A stretch of 45,667 nucleotides of DNA from Croceimicrobium sp965658965 (GTDB taxonomy: Bacteria > Bacteroidota > Bacteroidia > Flavobacteriales > Schleiferiaceae): assembly GCA_965658965.1 (NCBI GenBank), contig CBFHVV010000018.1:1-45667 (forward strand). The letters are read 5' to 3'. This document shows positions 17,048 through 25,959 of this stretch, in pieces; position 1 is the first letter of the stretch, and every line of letters starts with the position of its first letter. The notes below the pieces were generated by a model. That model ran no database searches. It worked only from the letters and a program-made list of their open reading frames with translations, and was not told where the DNA came from. Made by a program: the position numbers and the translations under genes.

Positions 17048-18649
17048 TTATTTAAAGCTGGTGCGTGCAAGGTGCATTTTTTTCTTGTAGGTAATGAAGT
17101 AATAAACGTCATCGCTTAATTTCGAAGCATACATTGAGCGTGGCTTTAACCAAAACTTAGGCTTTACTAGGGAGCGTACTATCTCACCATTTCTAGAGCC
17201 GCTAGCAAGGTCGATAGTTTGTACTACGGGAACCCCTTTTTTAAACTTTCTAAACTCCTTAAGTTCATGCGTATAACTGTTGCCTGCTCTATTTTCAGGC
17301 ATATCATTATAGGTAAGGTATACCTTATCTCCTACTTTAATGGCCCTTTCGTAAAAATACTGCTGCACACCATCAGGGAAGAGTAAAAAGGAATAACCCG
17401 CAGAGCCACCATAACCTAAAATTGCTTTGGTCCAATAATATCTTTGTCTTTTCGGCAAGCGGTCTTTCCATAAGATATCGCCAGATGCACTAAAGTGAAC
17501 CATAATCATATCTTGATAGAAATAGCTAATACTAGTAACAGAACCATTCTGGTCCTGACTCACCAACCTATAAACTACCTCACCAATCAATAAGGTTTCC
17601 CCATTATCTAAACTATAAATACGATTGGAAGAAAATGCATTTTCAATTTCTGGATCATAGTTTCTTTTAATGTCTTCCTCAGTCTTAAATAGTTTTATAA
17701 AATCATCATCAAACTCAGTATGCTTTGCAACTTCTAGTTCTTTATCTAAGCTATTGATTTTAATAAATATTACCCCTTCTACCTGAGTGTCTCCTTCTTT
17801 CCGGTTAGCACGCGATTTATTTACCTTCTTACGATCTTGATCTTCCAAGTCTTTGGTTACATAGTAAGCGGTAATTACCGGATCTAAGTCTTTATTTAAA
17901 GTGATAGTAATCTTATTGTATGAGCTACCTACTGTTAAATTATCAGTCGGTAAATCTTCACGCCACTCTTCAAAATCGTTGAAAGCGTCTAAAATCACTA
18001 CTGCCCCGCTTTGTATGAAATAAATAGATCCTTCATCGTCAACTAATAAACTTGAACTTAGATTTACTTCATTACCCTTTTCAGTGTATTCTCGTTCGGT
18101 AATTAAATCTAGCTTATCGTCAAAAAGTAATAAGTTTTCAATGGTTTGATCAGTTTCCTTGTAATAAGTATAGGTGCGCACCAAAACCCGCTTTCTATTT
18201 TTACTAAGGTACACATCGTAAGATCCCTTGTGTCGTCTTTTATCAATTGGTTTTTCAAACAAGGTAACCTTGTCGGTAATTTTACCCGTTTTGGGATCAA
18301 CTTTTTGCGCAATAAGATCAAATTTGTCGTCGCGGTAATTAAAAAGTGAAGTGAAAAACACCACCTCATCATTAAGATAAGTAAGTAGCTCAAGTTCTTC
18401 GGTTACACCACGAAGTTCTACCATCTCCACAGCTCTTTTGCCCAAAGAGCGTAATCGCTTCTTATCAAAAGTCTCCACAAAAATGGTCTCATCTTCATAA
18501 TGAATACCATAAAGCTCTTTCTCACTTTCACCCACAATTGTCGGTAAGTAGCCTCTATCAATTTCCATTAGAGGACCAAAGTCAGACTTCTCTTGTCCCT
18601 TAGCCGTTACAAATAGTAAGCAGAGGCTAAAAATAATTAAGTTTCTCAT
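17048..18649 (-). CDS. Secreted protein of unknown function
   Basis: The product is 533 residues with signal peptide MRNLIIFSLCLLFVTAKGQ. I do not recognise a family. The body is rich in beta strands and charged residues (LLTYLNDEVVFFTSLFNYRDDKFDLIAQKVDPKTGK, LLFDDKLDLITEREYTEKGN), with a rhythm suggestive of a propeller-like fold, which is inference. There is no T9SS sorting domain or lipobox. It lies 39 bp downstream of the M48 peptidase gene on the same strand, with no terminator between them, so the two are probably co-transcribed and may act together in the periplasm. Confidence 0.7.
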   Translation of the reverse strand: MRNLIIFSLCLLFVTAKGQEKSDFGPLMEIDRGYLPTIVGESEKELYGIHYEDETIFVETFDKKRLRSLGKRAVEMVELRGVTEELELLTYLNDEVVFFTSLFNYRDDKFDLIAQKVDPKTGKITDKVTLFEKPIDKRRHKGSYDVYLSKNRKRVLVRTYTYYKETDQTIENLLLFDDKLDLITEREYTEKGNEVNLSSSLLVDDEGSIYFIQSGAVVILDAFNDFEEWREDLPTDNLTVGSSYNKITITLNKDLDPVITAYYVTKDLEDQDRKKVNKSRANRKEGDTQVEGVIFIKINSLDKELEVAKHTEFDDDFIKLFKTEEDIKRNYDPEIENAFSSNRIYSLDNGETLLIGEVVYRLVSQDQNGSVTSISYFYQDMIMVHFSASGDILWKDRLPKRQRYYWTKAILGYGGSAGYSFLLFPDGVQQYFYERAIKVGDKVYLTYNDMPENRAGNSYTHELKEFRKFKKGVPVVQTIDLASGSRNGEIVRSLVKPKFWLKPRSMYASKLSDDVYYFITYKKKMHLARTSFK

Positions 18650-18688
18650 AGCGAATTTTTCCCTAAGGGGGATTTTGGTTGATTGAAT

Positions 18689-20812
18689 TTAGTTGTAAAT
18701 GCGAGTTAAATCGGTCAGTGTTTCTTTCTCTAGGTCTCGCATACTGAGGTTTCTGCCCACAGATTCGTAGCGAGAATAAACTAGTTCTCCGGTTTTAAGG
18801 TTAAAAAGTCCAAAATAGTAATGATCCCTATTCTCATCGTCAATAATACCGATGATCCGGCAAACGTATTTCGTCTTTAACCTGATATTGCTGGCGATAT
18901 CTAAAGAAGTTGGCAATAAATCGAGACGTCCGTAGGAAGATGCTTCAGAAACCCATTCTTCGAGATTACAAAATTGGTTGTAGCGATCTACGTCTGTTTT
19001 CGCCATATTCTCAACGTAAAGTAATTCTGGCTCTATGCCCACTTCTCTAAACAACTGAGGAAGCTTCTTTTTATAAGCGAGTTCTTGCTCTAGAGCGTCT
19101 AACTTCTCATCCAAATCGTCGCCAATATTCCTTACTTTTAGGACCGGGTCCAGCACAATAATGTTTCGAATATTAAAATCCGTTCCGAACTCGTCTAAAT
19201 AGTCCTCACGATCTTTGCGTCGTTTGCGTTGTTCATCTCTTGGCATTACCTTTTCTTCGGCAATACTATCGAGATAAGTCTTATTTCTCACCAACTGATC
19301 TTCTAAATAACCAGCTTTGGCATAGGGTGCTAACAAGTAACGGTGGAAATCTCGATAGTGCCTTTGCTTGGCACGATAATAAGCTCTCGGGCTGCTAAAA
19401 TCGGCCTCCGTTTTGGTAAATTCTGGCTGTTGTGCCTCTTCCATTAAAAAATCATCAGGATCCGCATCTGCGTAAGCAAACAGGTAGCGCGACAATACTT
19501 TACTATATTGTTTCAAGAACTTTTTTTCCGGGAATCTTTTCTCTCCTTCCAGTGTCGTATAGAGGGCAAGCGAGATTAATTGCTCGCGATTAAACTGCTT
19601 AATAATATGCGCCATCTGTTGCGATGGTCCTTCAAGCGAAGTTGGAGATGGGCTAACCAAACTAATTTCATCAATCGCCTTAAAACTAGCCAAACCGAAA
19701 AGTGCTTTTATTTTTGAAATTGCTAAGAAGTCGTTCTGCGGGTATTTCTTTTCTAAAACATAAATATCATACAAAGCCGTAGTGAAATCTCCTAAGAGTA
19801 AACGTTCTCTAATTTGCTCGAAACGGGCTAGTTCCTGCAATTCGTGAAAGCGCTCTTCTGAAATGAGATAATCTTGGCGCGGCTCGTCGCCGATATTACG
19901 CTGTACAAACTGAGCTTCTAAATTCCGTCTTCTACTACCAATATTAGGGTGTGTTTGAGCATCATCTTGATAATCCTCGTCGCGTGCGATAGAATCTATC
20001 TCTTCGCGAAAGTAAACTGCAGGAATATTAAAAGCAGGCGCAGAGATAGCTAAGGGATTTCCTTGCACCACCCTTCTTCCGTAAGGAATATAACTTTGAT
20101 GTAAGGTAGTAAGAACTGTATCTACAGCGGTAATGCTATACTTGGTCTTTAAAAATAGTTCGAGGCCTACTAAGTCTGCTTCCTCCTCTTGCTCTTTGCG
20201 GCGGTCTACAAATTTCTCAAAACGAGCCATAGGGTTTAATGAAGAGGTAAACCAACCCGAACTTTGATTCTCTAGAGCCTCCTCATAACTAGCAAACATA
20301 TGCTCCTTCTGGTAATGTGCAATTTCGTGAGCCAATACAAAAGCTAATTCGGCTTCACTTTTTACATGAGCAAGCAAACCTGTGTAAACGGCAATGATTC
20401 CATCGGCAACCGTAAAGGCGTTTACCCCCGGTGAATGATAATAATAAATACGAATTTGATCTCTCAGTTCAGGGTCGTCCGCTAAAATGATATCGACAAT
20501 TTCATTGAGATATTTACTCACTGGATCGCCAAAGCTTAGCTTTCCGCTATTTAAAAGTTCATCGATAGCGTGATGCTGGCTCAGCCAAAACTCATCTAAT
20601 CTATTTAAATCGCGGCCTGAATTACCATTCTCAATTTCTTCTTTTAGTGTTTGAGAGTATTTTTCAGCCCAGGAGGTTATAAAGTCATCGGGAATCTCCC
20701 CTTGCGATTTTACTCCTGAGAAATCTGCGTTTACAATTTGATTTTGAGCCGAAAGACAATGACAACCAATACTAAAGATTAGTAGGTAGGGAAACAGAAA
20801 GGATTTAAGCAT
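18689..20812 (-). CDS. M48-family zinc metallopeptidase, exported
   Basis: The 707-residue protein has an export signal (MLKSFLFPYLLIFSIGCHCLSAQ; cleavage after SAQ is likely, though SIGC could be read as a weak lipobox). The N-terminal third is an M48 domain: HEIAH at residues 162-166 carries two zinc ligands and the catalytic Glu, and E211 in EEEADLVG is the expected third ligand. The remaining 450 residues are helical and charged, with no recognised domain; M48 proteins of the BepA/YfgC type carry a TPR region there, but I cannot confirm repeats. A role in periplasmic quality control is inferred from the family. Its neighbours on both sides are unknown exported or membrane proteins. Confidence 0.85.
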   Translation of the reverse strand: MLKSFLFPYLLIFSIGCHCLSAQNQIVNADFSGVKSQGEIPDDFITSWAEKYSQTLKEEIENGNSGRDLNRLDEFWLSQHHAIDELLNSGKLSFGDPVSKYLNEIVDIILADDPELRDQIRIYYYHSPGVNAFTVADGIIAVYTGLLAHVKSEAELAFVLAHEIAHYQKEHMFASYEEALENQSSGWFTSSLNPMARFEKFVDRRKEQEEEADLVGLELFLKTKYSITAVDTVLTTLHQSYIPYGRRVVQGNPLAISAPAFNIPAVYFREEIDSIARDEDYQDDAQTHPNIGSRRRNLEAQFVQRNIGDEPRQDYLISEERFHELQELARFEQIRERLLLGDFTTALYDIYVLEKKYPQNDFLAISKIKALFGLASFKAIDEISLVSPSPTSLEGPSQQMAHIIKQFNREQLISLALYTTLEGEKRFPEKKFLKQYSKVLSRYLFAYADADPDDFLMEEAQQPEFTKTEADFSSPRAYYRAKQRHYRDFHRYLLAPYAKAGYLEDQLVRNKTYLDSIAEEKVMPRDEQRKRRKDREDYLDEFGTDFNIRNIIVLDPVLKVRNIGDDLDEKLDALEQELAYKKKLPQLFREVGIEPELLYVENMAKTDVDRYNQFCNLEEWVSEASSYGRLDLLPTSLDIASNIRLKTKYVCRIIGIIDDENRDHYYFGLFNLKTGELVYSRYESVGRNLSMRDLEKETLTDLTRIYN

Positions 20813-20874
20813 GAAAGCCGGTTAGTTGATTTCGGGAACTAAAATATAACGCGAAACTATTTCCTGCAAGAAAA

Positions 20875-21396
20875 TTAGAAATTACTTCTAATCTCACCCT
20901 TTAGATAGCGAACTGCTTTTTTGGTGGGAAAAGAATCCATTTCCATAACCTTTTCTAAAATTAAACGACTAAAATCGGCAGCAGGGGCATTTGGGTCTAA
21001 CTCCTGCGCCCAATTGTTAATCATTCCTACCGTTGCACTTTTAGCGTTTACTACCAGCCCCCAGGCTTCGTCACTTAAATAGATTTGTTGCGATAGATTA
21101 TGTTCAAACTCCATGCGAATATTCTCTACCAACAAACTGCGATAGTGATGCACCTTTATTCCTTTGGAAGGAACTCTAATTAGAAGGCGGTCGGGGTGAA
21201 TTCTTTCTAAAAATAGAGCCACTCTTTCATAGGCCGACATTCTGATGGGCAGGGCGCTTTTTTGCGTTTCCTTTTTCAAGAAATACATGCGGCGCTTTTC
21301 CTCATTATCCATAAAATTAGACAACATCATATAAGTCAGCACCAATAAAAAAATAGAAGGCAGAGCATACTTTAAAATCTCTATAAATACTTCCAT
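20875..21396 (-). CDS. Membrane-anchored protein of unknown function
   Basis: A 173-residue protein with one N-terminal transmembrane helix (IEILKYALPSIFLLVLTYMML, about residues 5-26) and a cytoplasmic-looking helical domain: SAYERVALFLERIHPDRLLIR, VHHYRSLLVENIRMEFEHNLSQQIYLSDEAWGLV, then FSRLILEKVMEMDSFPTKKAVRYLKGEI. I have an impression of a conserved Bacteroidota family of this shape, but cannot name it. It is first of three minus-strand genes (with the M48 peptidase and the secreted protein) and is divergent from the aminotransferase gene. Confidence 0.7.
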   Translation of the reverse strand: MEVFIEILKYALPSIFLLVLTYMMLSNFMDNEEKRRMYFLKKETQKSALPIRMSAYERVALFLERIHPDRLLIRVPSKGIKVHHYRSLLVENIRMEFEHNLSQQIYLSDEAWGLVVNAKSATVGMINNWAQELDPNAPAADFSRLILEKVMEMDSFPTKKAVRYLKGEIRSNF

Positions 21397-21453
21397 CTGC
21401 AGATTTTATAATTGAGGAGGCCAAATATCGTAAATTTAAGAAGGTGCAGAAGC

Positions 21454-21469
21454 TAAATTTGTAGATTTG
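21454..21469 (+). promoter_or_regulatory. Two tandem -7 boxes (TAAATTTG, TAGATTTG) before the aminotransferase
   Basis: TAAATTTG (21454-21461) and TAGATTTG (21462-21469) abut directly. Both match TAnnTTTG, 21-37 bp ahead of ATG 21491. Alternative start sites 8 bp apart are possible. Confidence 0.55.
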
Positions 21470-21490
21470 CCCATCATTCAACAAAATACA

Positions 21491-22690
21491 ATGCAAGAGC
21501 TCTCAGAAAGAATTGAAAACCTCTCAGAATCAGCTACTATAGCCATGAGTCGTAAAAGCCGTGAACTAAAAGATCAAGGCCTAGATGTGATTAGTCTTTC
21601 GTTAGGAGAGCCGGATTTTGGCACACCAGACTTCGTAAAAGAAGCTGCAAAGGCCGCAATTGAGGAGGGCTACTCGCATTATCCCCCCATTCCTGGCTAC
21701 ACCGATCTCCGCGAGGCCATTGCCCATAAATTAAAAAGAGATAATAACCTGGTTTACCAAGCCAGCCAGATTGTTGTTAGTACGGGTGCAAAGCAATCTA
21801 TTGCCAATGTTATCCTCTGCCTAATCAACGAAGGAGATGAAGTTTTACTGCCTGCCCCCTACTGGGTTTCTTATTACGAAATTGTAAAATTAGCCGGTGG
21901 CGTTCCCGTAGTTATACCTACCAGTATTGCAAACGATTTTAAGGTTACCCAAGATGAGCTGGAGCGATATCATACGGAAAAGACGAAAATGGTCATCTTC
22001 AGTTCACCATGTAATCCCTCAGGTAGTGTGTTTAATCAAGAGGACTTGGGAGCCATTGCGGCCTACTTGAAAAACAATGCCCGCGTGATAGCGCTGAGTG
22101 ATGAAATATACGAGCTAATTAATTTTGGTGGCAAGCATTTTAGCTTAGCCGCGGATTCAGAAATATACAACCAAGTTGTTACAGTTAATGGTTTTAGTAA
22201 AGGCTTTGCGATGACGGGCTGGCGTTGTGGCTACATAGCTGCTCCGCAATATATTGCCGATGCCTGTACTAAAATGCAAGGGCAATTTACCTCTGCCGCC
22301 TCTAGCATTACACAAAGAGCCGCATTGGCAGCTATAAAAGCCGACCCATCGGTAGTTAGTCATATGGTAGAAGCTTTTGCCGAAAGGCGCTCGGTGGTAG
22401 GTGCTGGTCTGCGAAAAATTAAAGGTTTTAAGGTTAATGAACCTAAAGGAGCTTTCTACTTTTTCCCAGATGTAAGTGACTTATTTGGCGCTAAAAATGG
22501 CTCCGAAACTATTAAGGATAGCAATGAGCTTTGCCTTTATTTATTAAGCGAAGCCCAAGTAGCTCTGGTTCCGGGCGAAGCTTTTGGCAGTCCAAATTGT
22601 ATACGATTAAGTTATGCCTCTTCTATGGAGGATTTAAAAAAAGCAATAAGCCGAATTGAGGCCGCAATAAATAAACTAGACCATGCTTAA
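21491..22690 (+). CDS. PLP-dependent aminotransferase (aspartate aminotransferase family, class I)
   Basis: Starting at ATG 21491 the product has 399 residues, the usual size for class I aminotransferases. An upstream in-frame TTG lies inside the promoter box and is rejected. The family pattern is complete: SLSLGEPDFGTPDFV, HYPPIPGYTDLREAI, STGAKQSIANV, SSPCNPSGSVF, SDEIYELI, and the PLP lysine K237 in NGFSKGFAMTGWRCGY. The Arg in NCIRLSYASS binds the substrate carboxylate. It most likely transfers amino groups between aspartate (or another amino acid) and 2-oxoglutarate. It heads a four-gene operon; the next gene overlaps it by 8 bp. Confidence 0.92.
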   Translation: MQELSERIENLSESATIAMSRKSRELKDQGLDVISLSLGEPDFGTPDFVKEAAKAAIEEGYSHYPPIPGYTDLREAIAHKLKRDNNLVYQASQIVVSTGAKQSIANVILCLINEGDEVLLPAPYWVSYYEIVKLAGGVPVVIPTSIANDFKVTQDELERYHTEKTKMVIFSSPCNPSGSVFNQEDLGAIAAYLKNNARVIALSDEIYELINFGGKHFSLAADSEIYNQVVTVNGFSKGFAMTGWRCGYIAAPQYIADACTKMQGQFTSAASSITQRAALAAIKADPSVVSHMVEAFAERRSVVGAGLRKIKGFKVNEPKGAFYFFPDVSDLFGAKNGSETIKDSNELCLYLLSEAQVALVPGEAFGSPNCIRLSYASSMEDLKKAISRIEAAINKLDHA

Positions 22691-23291
22691 AGCAGAAGAA
22701 ATGATGGCTATCTTCAATTTATCGATTGAAGACTACCACAAAAAAGACAATGTTGACAGCCCTGAGGTGAACCCTTTTCCGGTTGGCAGTATGCAGGAAT
22801 TGCTATACAGCAAGAACTGGATTGATACGGTACAATGGCATTTAGAAGACATTATCCGTGACCCCAATATCGATCCTGATAAAGCCCTAGAAATAAAACG
22901 CCGCATCGATGCTAGTAATCAAAAGAGGACCGATTTGGTGGAACAAATTGATGATGCTATTTTATCGCTCTTCCAAGGCGTAAAGCTGCAATCCTATGCG
23001 CGTTTGAATACAGAAAGTCCCGCCTGGGCGGTAGACCGACTTTCTATTTTAGCTTTAAAATTATACCACATGCAAATTGAAGCTGGTCGCGAAGATGCCA
23101 AAGCTGATTTGCAAGAAAAAAATCAGTTGAAACTTAGTGTTTTAAAGGAACAAGAAAAAGACCTTAGTACAGCGGTTGATCATTTAATTGAAGATTTAGG
23201 TATGGGCCGTCGCATTGCGAAAGTATATCGACAAATGAAAATGTATAATGATCCTGAGCTGAATCCAGTACTGTACAAAAACGAGGGATAA
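22683..23291 (+). CDS. DUF4254-family protein
   Basis: A 202-residue, mostly helical soluble protein. The segments SIEDYHKKD, PFPVGSMQELLYSKNWIDTVQWHLEDIIRDPNID, IKRRIDASNQKRTDLVEQID and LNTESPAWAVDRLSILALKLYHM fit DUF4254, a family of unknown function found in Bacteroidota next to glycosyltransferase 9 genes. Its start overlaps the aminotransferase stop by 8 bp, and its stop overlaps the glycosyltransferase start by 1 bp (TAATG), so the three are translationally coupled. The constant partnership suggests a role in surface polysaccharide or LPS-core assembly; that is inference. Confidence 0.85.
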   Translation: MLKAEEMMAIFNLSIEDYHKKDNVDSPEVNPFPVGSMQELLYSKNWIDTVQWHLEDIIRDPNIDPDKALEIKRRIDASNQKRTDLVEQIDDAILSLFQGVKLQSYARLNTESPAWAVDRLSILALKLYHMQIEAGREDAKADLQEKNQLKLSVLKEQEKDLSTAVDHLIEDLGMGRRIAKVYRQMKMYNDPELNPVLYKNEG

Positions 23292-24322
23292 TGCGCATCT
23301 TAGTGCAACGCTATTCGGCTTTGGGCGATATTGCTCTGCTCCTACCAGTATTAGCCGCGCTAAAACGTGATCAAGCCGAAGTAGAGATACACTTCGTCTC
23401 GCGCCCTTTTATTAAATCACTGGTGGGCGATTTAGACATACATTTTCACGCAGCTGATTTAAAAGGAGAACATAAAGGGCTTTTTGGTTTATGGAAGCTA
23501 GCCTTGCATCTGAAAAAAAATGCCAAACCCGACCTAATTATAGATGCCCATAGTGTATTACGCAGCCGCATCCTAAATAGTTTCTTTGCCTTATTGGGTG
23601 TAAAAAGCTATCGCATTAACAAAGAAAGGAAAGCGAGGAAAGGCTTGGTACGTAAAAAAAATAAAATTACTGAACCTCTCAAGCACAGTAGTATAAAATA
23701 CGCTGAAACCCTGCAACGGGCGGGGCTTAGCTTTAATTTCTCGCCTGAGGACCAAGCCCTTTACCCAATTAAAACGGCTCCGCAGCCTCAACTGCTCAAT
23801 GCTAATGCAAAATATCATTTAGGCATTGCCCCAATGGCTAAACACAAAGCCAAGCGGTACCCCCTGGCAGAAATGCAAAAAGTGCTAGCGCATTATGGCG
23901 ATAATCCCCAGTATCATTTTTACCTGTTTGGCGGAGCGGAAGAAGCAGAAGATTTAGAAGCTTTAGGCCAGTCTGCTAAAATTAGTTTTTCTCTAATTGC
24001 CGATAAAATGAAGTTCCCCGAGGAAATTGCGCTGATGAAGCGCTTAGACCTAATGCTGGCAATGGATTCCAGCAATATGCATTTGGCAGCTTTGGCAGGG
24101 ATAAAAATTATTTCGATTTGGGGCGCTACGCATCCGCTAGCTGGTTTTACACCGCTGGGAGATCACCGCTCTTTAATGCTACAAATTCCCCGTGAAGAAC
24201 TAAGCTGTCGGCCTTGCAGTATTTTTGGGAATAAGGAATGCTACCGTGGCGATTATGCTTGTCTAACACGTTTAAAACCCGCAGAAGTTATTGCTACCAT
24301 TAACACTGTTTTGAAAGACTAG
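23291..24322 (+). CDS. Glycosyltransferase family 9 (heptosyltransferase-like)
   Basis: 343 residues. The N-terminus RILVQRYSALGDIALLLPVLAALKR and the C-terminal donor-binding segment MLAMDSSNMHLAALAGIKIISIWGATHPLAGFTPLG are hallmarks of GT9, the ADP-heptose:LPS heptosyltransferase family with a GT-B fold. A cysteine-rich stretch near the end (LSCRPCSIFGNKECYRGDYAC) is also usual for the family. The enzyme should add a sugar to LPS core or a related glycan at the cytoplasmic face of the inner membrane. The exact donor sugar is unknown. It is coupled to the DUF4254 gene and followed 2 bp later by a secreted protein. Confidence 0.93.
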   Translation: MRILVQRYSALGDIALLLPVLAALKRDQAEVEIHFVSRPFIKSLVGDLDIHFHAADLKGEHKGLFGLWKLALHLKKNAKPDLIIDAHSVLRSRILNSFFALLGVKSYRINKERKARKGLVRKKNKITEPLKHSSIKYAETLQRAGLSFNFSPEDQALYPIKTAPQPQLLNANAKYHLGIAPMAKHKAKRYPLAEMQKVLAHYGDNPQYHFYLFGGAEEAEDLEALGQSAKISFSLIADKMKFPEEIALMKRLDLMLAMDSSNMHLAALAGIKIISIWGATHPLAGFTPLGDHRSLMLQIPREELSCRPCSIFGNKECYRGDYACLTRLKPAEVIATINTVLKD

Positions 24323-24324
24323 AT

Positions 24325-24888
24325 TTGGCATTAAAAGATTTCCTTTTCCTTCTACTAGTTTTTAAGGCCGCCCCCATTGCTGCCCAGTGGCACCCTATTG
24401 GAGCGGAGAGAATTAATAAGCAGGAAGCCTACCTCTTTTTTTACGACTATTTTTTTGCCGCCGAAAAGGCTGAAGATATAAGTGCTTTAAAAGACAGTCT
24501 TTTCTATCAGAAACTACGGGAATATCGGAACAATCGCCCTAGCTATCTGCTAGAAGTGTATTTGCCGCAACGAAAAGCTTATCGATACTATTGCTTAGGG
24601 TCCCAAAATGATATGCCTGAAATAAGAGTGCTTGAAGCGAATTATAAGCAATTATTGAATGACCTTATAAAGGTAGAGGCTACTCACAAATACCTTAAAA
24701 AGCGAATTGCAGCACCTAATATTCCCTTTGGCTATTTTTATCGAGATCAGTTTTACTTCAGCGCTCAAAATAGAATGTCGGTTACTAAAGAACGCGATGA
24801 AGCTTGGCGCGCAACGCTAATTGAGCGAGACAGTGTAATGAAGCCTTTTTTACAATTCATTGCCGAGGACCTGGCGCAAGAATACTAA
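24325..24888 (+). CDS. Secreted protein of unknown function, TTG start
   Basis: 187 residues, read from TTG at 24325, two bases after the glycosyltransferase stop; no ATG precedes the signal peptide (ALKDFLFLLLVFKAAPIAAQ). The mature part is rich in Tyr, Phe and charged residues (AYLFFYDYFFAAEKAEDISALKDSLFYQKLREYRNN, YLPQRKAYRYYCLGSQND, FGYFYRDQFYFSAQNRMS). No family is recognised. It closes the aminotransferase-DUF4254-GT9 operon, ahead of a terminator, so it may help in the same envelope task. Confidence 0.65.
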   Translation: MALKDFLFLLLVFKAAPIAAQWHPIGAERINKQEAYLFFYDYFFAAEKAEDISALKDSLFYQKLREYRNNRPSYLLEVYLPQRKAYRYYCLGSQNDMPEIRVLEANYKQLLNDLIKVEATHKYLKKRIAAPNIPFGYFYRDQFYFSAQNRMSVTKERDEAWRATLIERDSVMKPFLQFIAEDLAQEY

Positions 24889-24915
24889 TACATTCTTAAA
24901 AAATCCCTAAAAAAA

Positions 24916-24946
24916 AAGCGGCTCCCGAGAAGGAACCGCTTGGACT
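24916..24946. terminator. Terminator-like hairpin between convergent genes
   Basis: AAGCGG-CTCC (24916-24925) pairs with GGA-ACCGCTT (24932-24941) with one mismatch, preceded by an A9 run. The run favours termination of the minus-strand prohibitin-like gene's convergent partner only weakly; the stem works on both strands. Confidence 0.6.
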
Positions 24947-24962
24947 TAGAGAATTAAAACTA

Positions 24963-25745
24963 TTAAGGTTGCAGGAGTATGGGCTGCTGCATATTTTGAC
25001 CAATTATTAGTTTGGCATTAGGTGAATTGGAAAGGGAACGATAAGCTTCTATCCCTTTATACTGAATGATAGCAGGCGTTAGACCTTCGCTAATAATTTT
25101 ATTGGCATCACGAATACCAGCCGCTTCAATCGTTTTACGTTCGGCTTCTTGTCTTTCTTTCTGCAAAACAAACTGCATGCGCTGGGCATCTTGCTCTGCC
25201 TCTAGTTTTTCTTCTATAGCACGGTATAGCCCAGGAGGAAGCTGCACACTTTTTAATAAAACCGCTTCAATTTCGAATCCACGATTTCCCAAAATTTCCA
25301 TCATTTTCGCCTTGATAGCTTTTTCGATATTTAAACGATAACCTGTATGCATGTCTTTCGCCATAAAATTGGCGGTAACATCGGCAGCAGCGGCACGGAA
25401 AACAGGAAGAATCATGGTTTCCTCGTAATCGACACCAATAGAACCCACCACGTCGGTGGCCGCACTTTCTTGCACGTGGTAAAGAATTGAAATTTCTGCA
25501 TTAACATTTAGCCCTTCTTTAGAGGGTAAGGCTAAATTAACCTCTAAATTTTGGGTGTTAACTGGGACAATAATTATACGACTCACAAAAGGATTGTACC
25601 AACGAGGCCCCGCTTTTAAACCTTTCTCACTTATTTTACCCAAGCTGCGTTTCACCCCAATATTGCCCTGTTTAACCGATACGCAGGAAGGTAGAAACAC
25701 AATTGATAGTAAAACTATTGAAATTATACCTTTTACTTTTTTCAT
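24963..25745 (-). CDS. Prohibitin-like (SPFH/Band 7) lipoprotein
   Basis: 260 residues. The signal peptide ends in a lipobox, FLPSC, with the lipidated cysteine at C21. An SPFH/prohibitin domain follows: GNIGVKRSLGKISEKGLKAGPRWYNPFVSRIIIVPVNTQNLEVNL, EISILYHVQ, VFRAAAADVTANFMAKDM and the typical LKSVQLPPGLYRAIEEKLEAEQDAQRMQFVLQKERQEAERK coiled coil. Prohibitins form large membrane rings that scaffold lipids and proteases. A lipid anchor replaces the usual N-terminal helix, placing this one in the periplasm at the inner or outer membrane. The gene stands alone, with a long upstream intergenic region. Confidence 0.9.
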   Translation of the reverse strand: MKKVKGIISIVLLSIVFLPSCVSVKQGNIGVKRSLGKISEKGLKAGPRWYNPFVSRIIIVPVNTQNLEVNLALPSKEGLNVNAEISILYHVQESAATDVVGSIGVDYEETMILPVFRAAAADVTANFMAKDMHTGYRLNIEKAIKAKMMEILGNRGFEIEAVLLKSVQLPPGLYRAIEEKLEAEQDAQRMQFVLQKERQEAERKTIEAAGIRDANKIISEGLTPAIIQYKGIEAYRSLSNSPNAKLIIGQNMQQPILLQP

Positions 25746-25958
25746 AGCGATTTATACTTTTTGTTATGTGGGGATTTATAACAAAATCAATACCAAAAAT
25801 GTTTCTTTGGCGATACTTTGAATACGCAGAGCTACGATTGAGAGAAAGCTAAACAGCTGGCTAAGCAGGGCTTTTTCATCAAATTTTCAGGAGCTTTCCC
25901 TTTAATCGAAAAAATGATACCGGTAAACGAAAACTTACGTGAAAAATGAAAGGTGCTA
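25746..25958. other. Non-coding upstream region of the prohibitin-like gene
   Basis: AT-rich; presumably holds the minus-strand promoter. No credible reading frame and no clear box are seen. Confidence 0.4.
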
Positions 25959-25959
25959 A

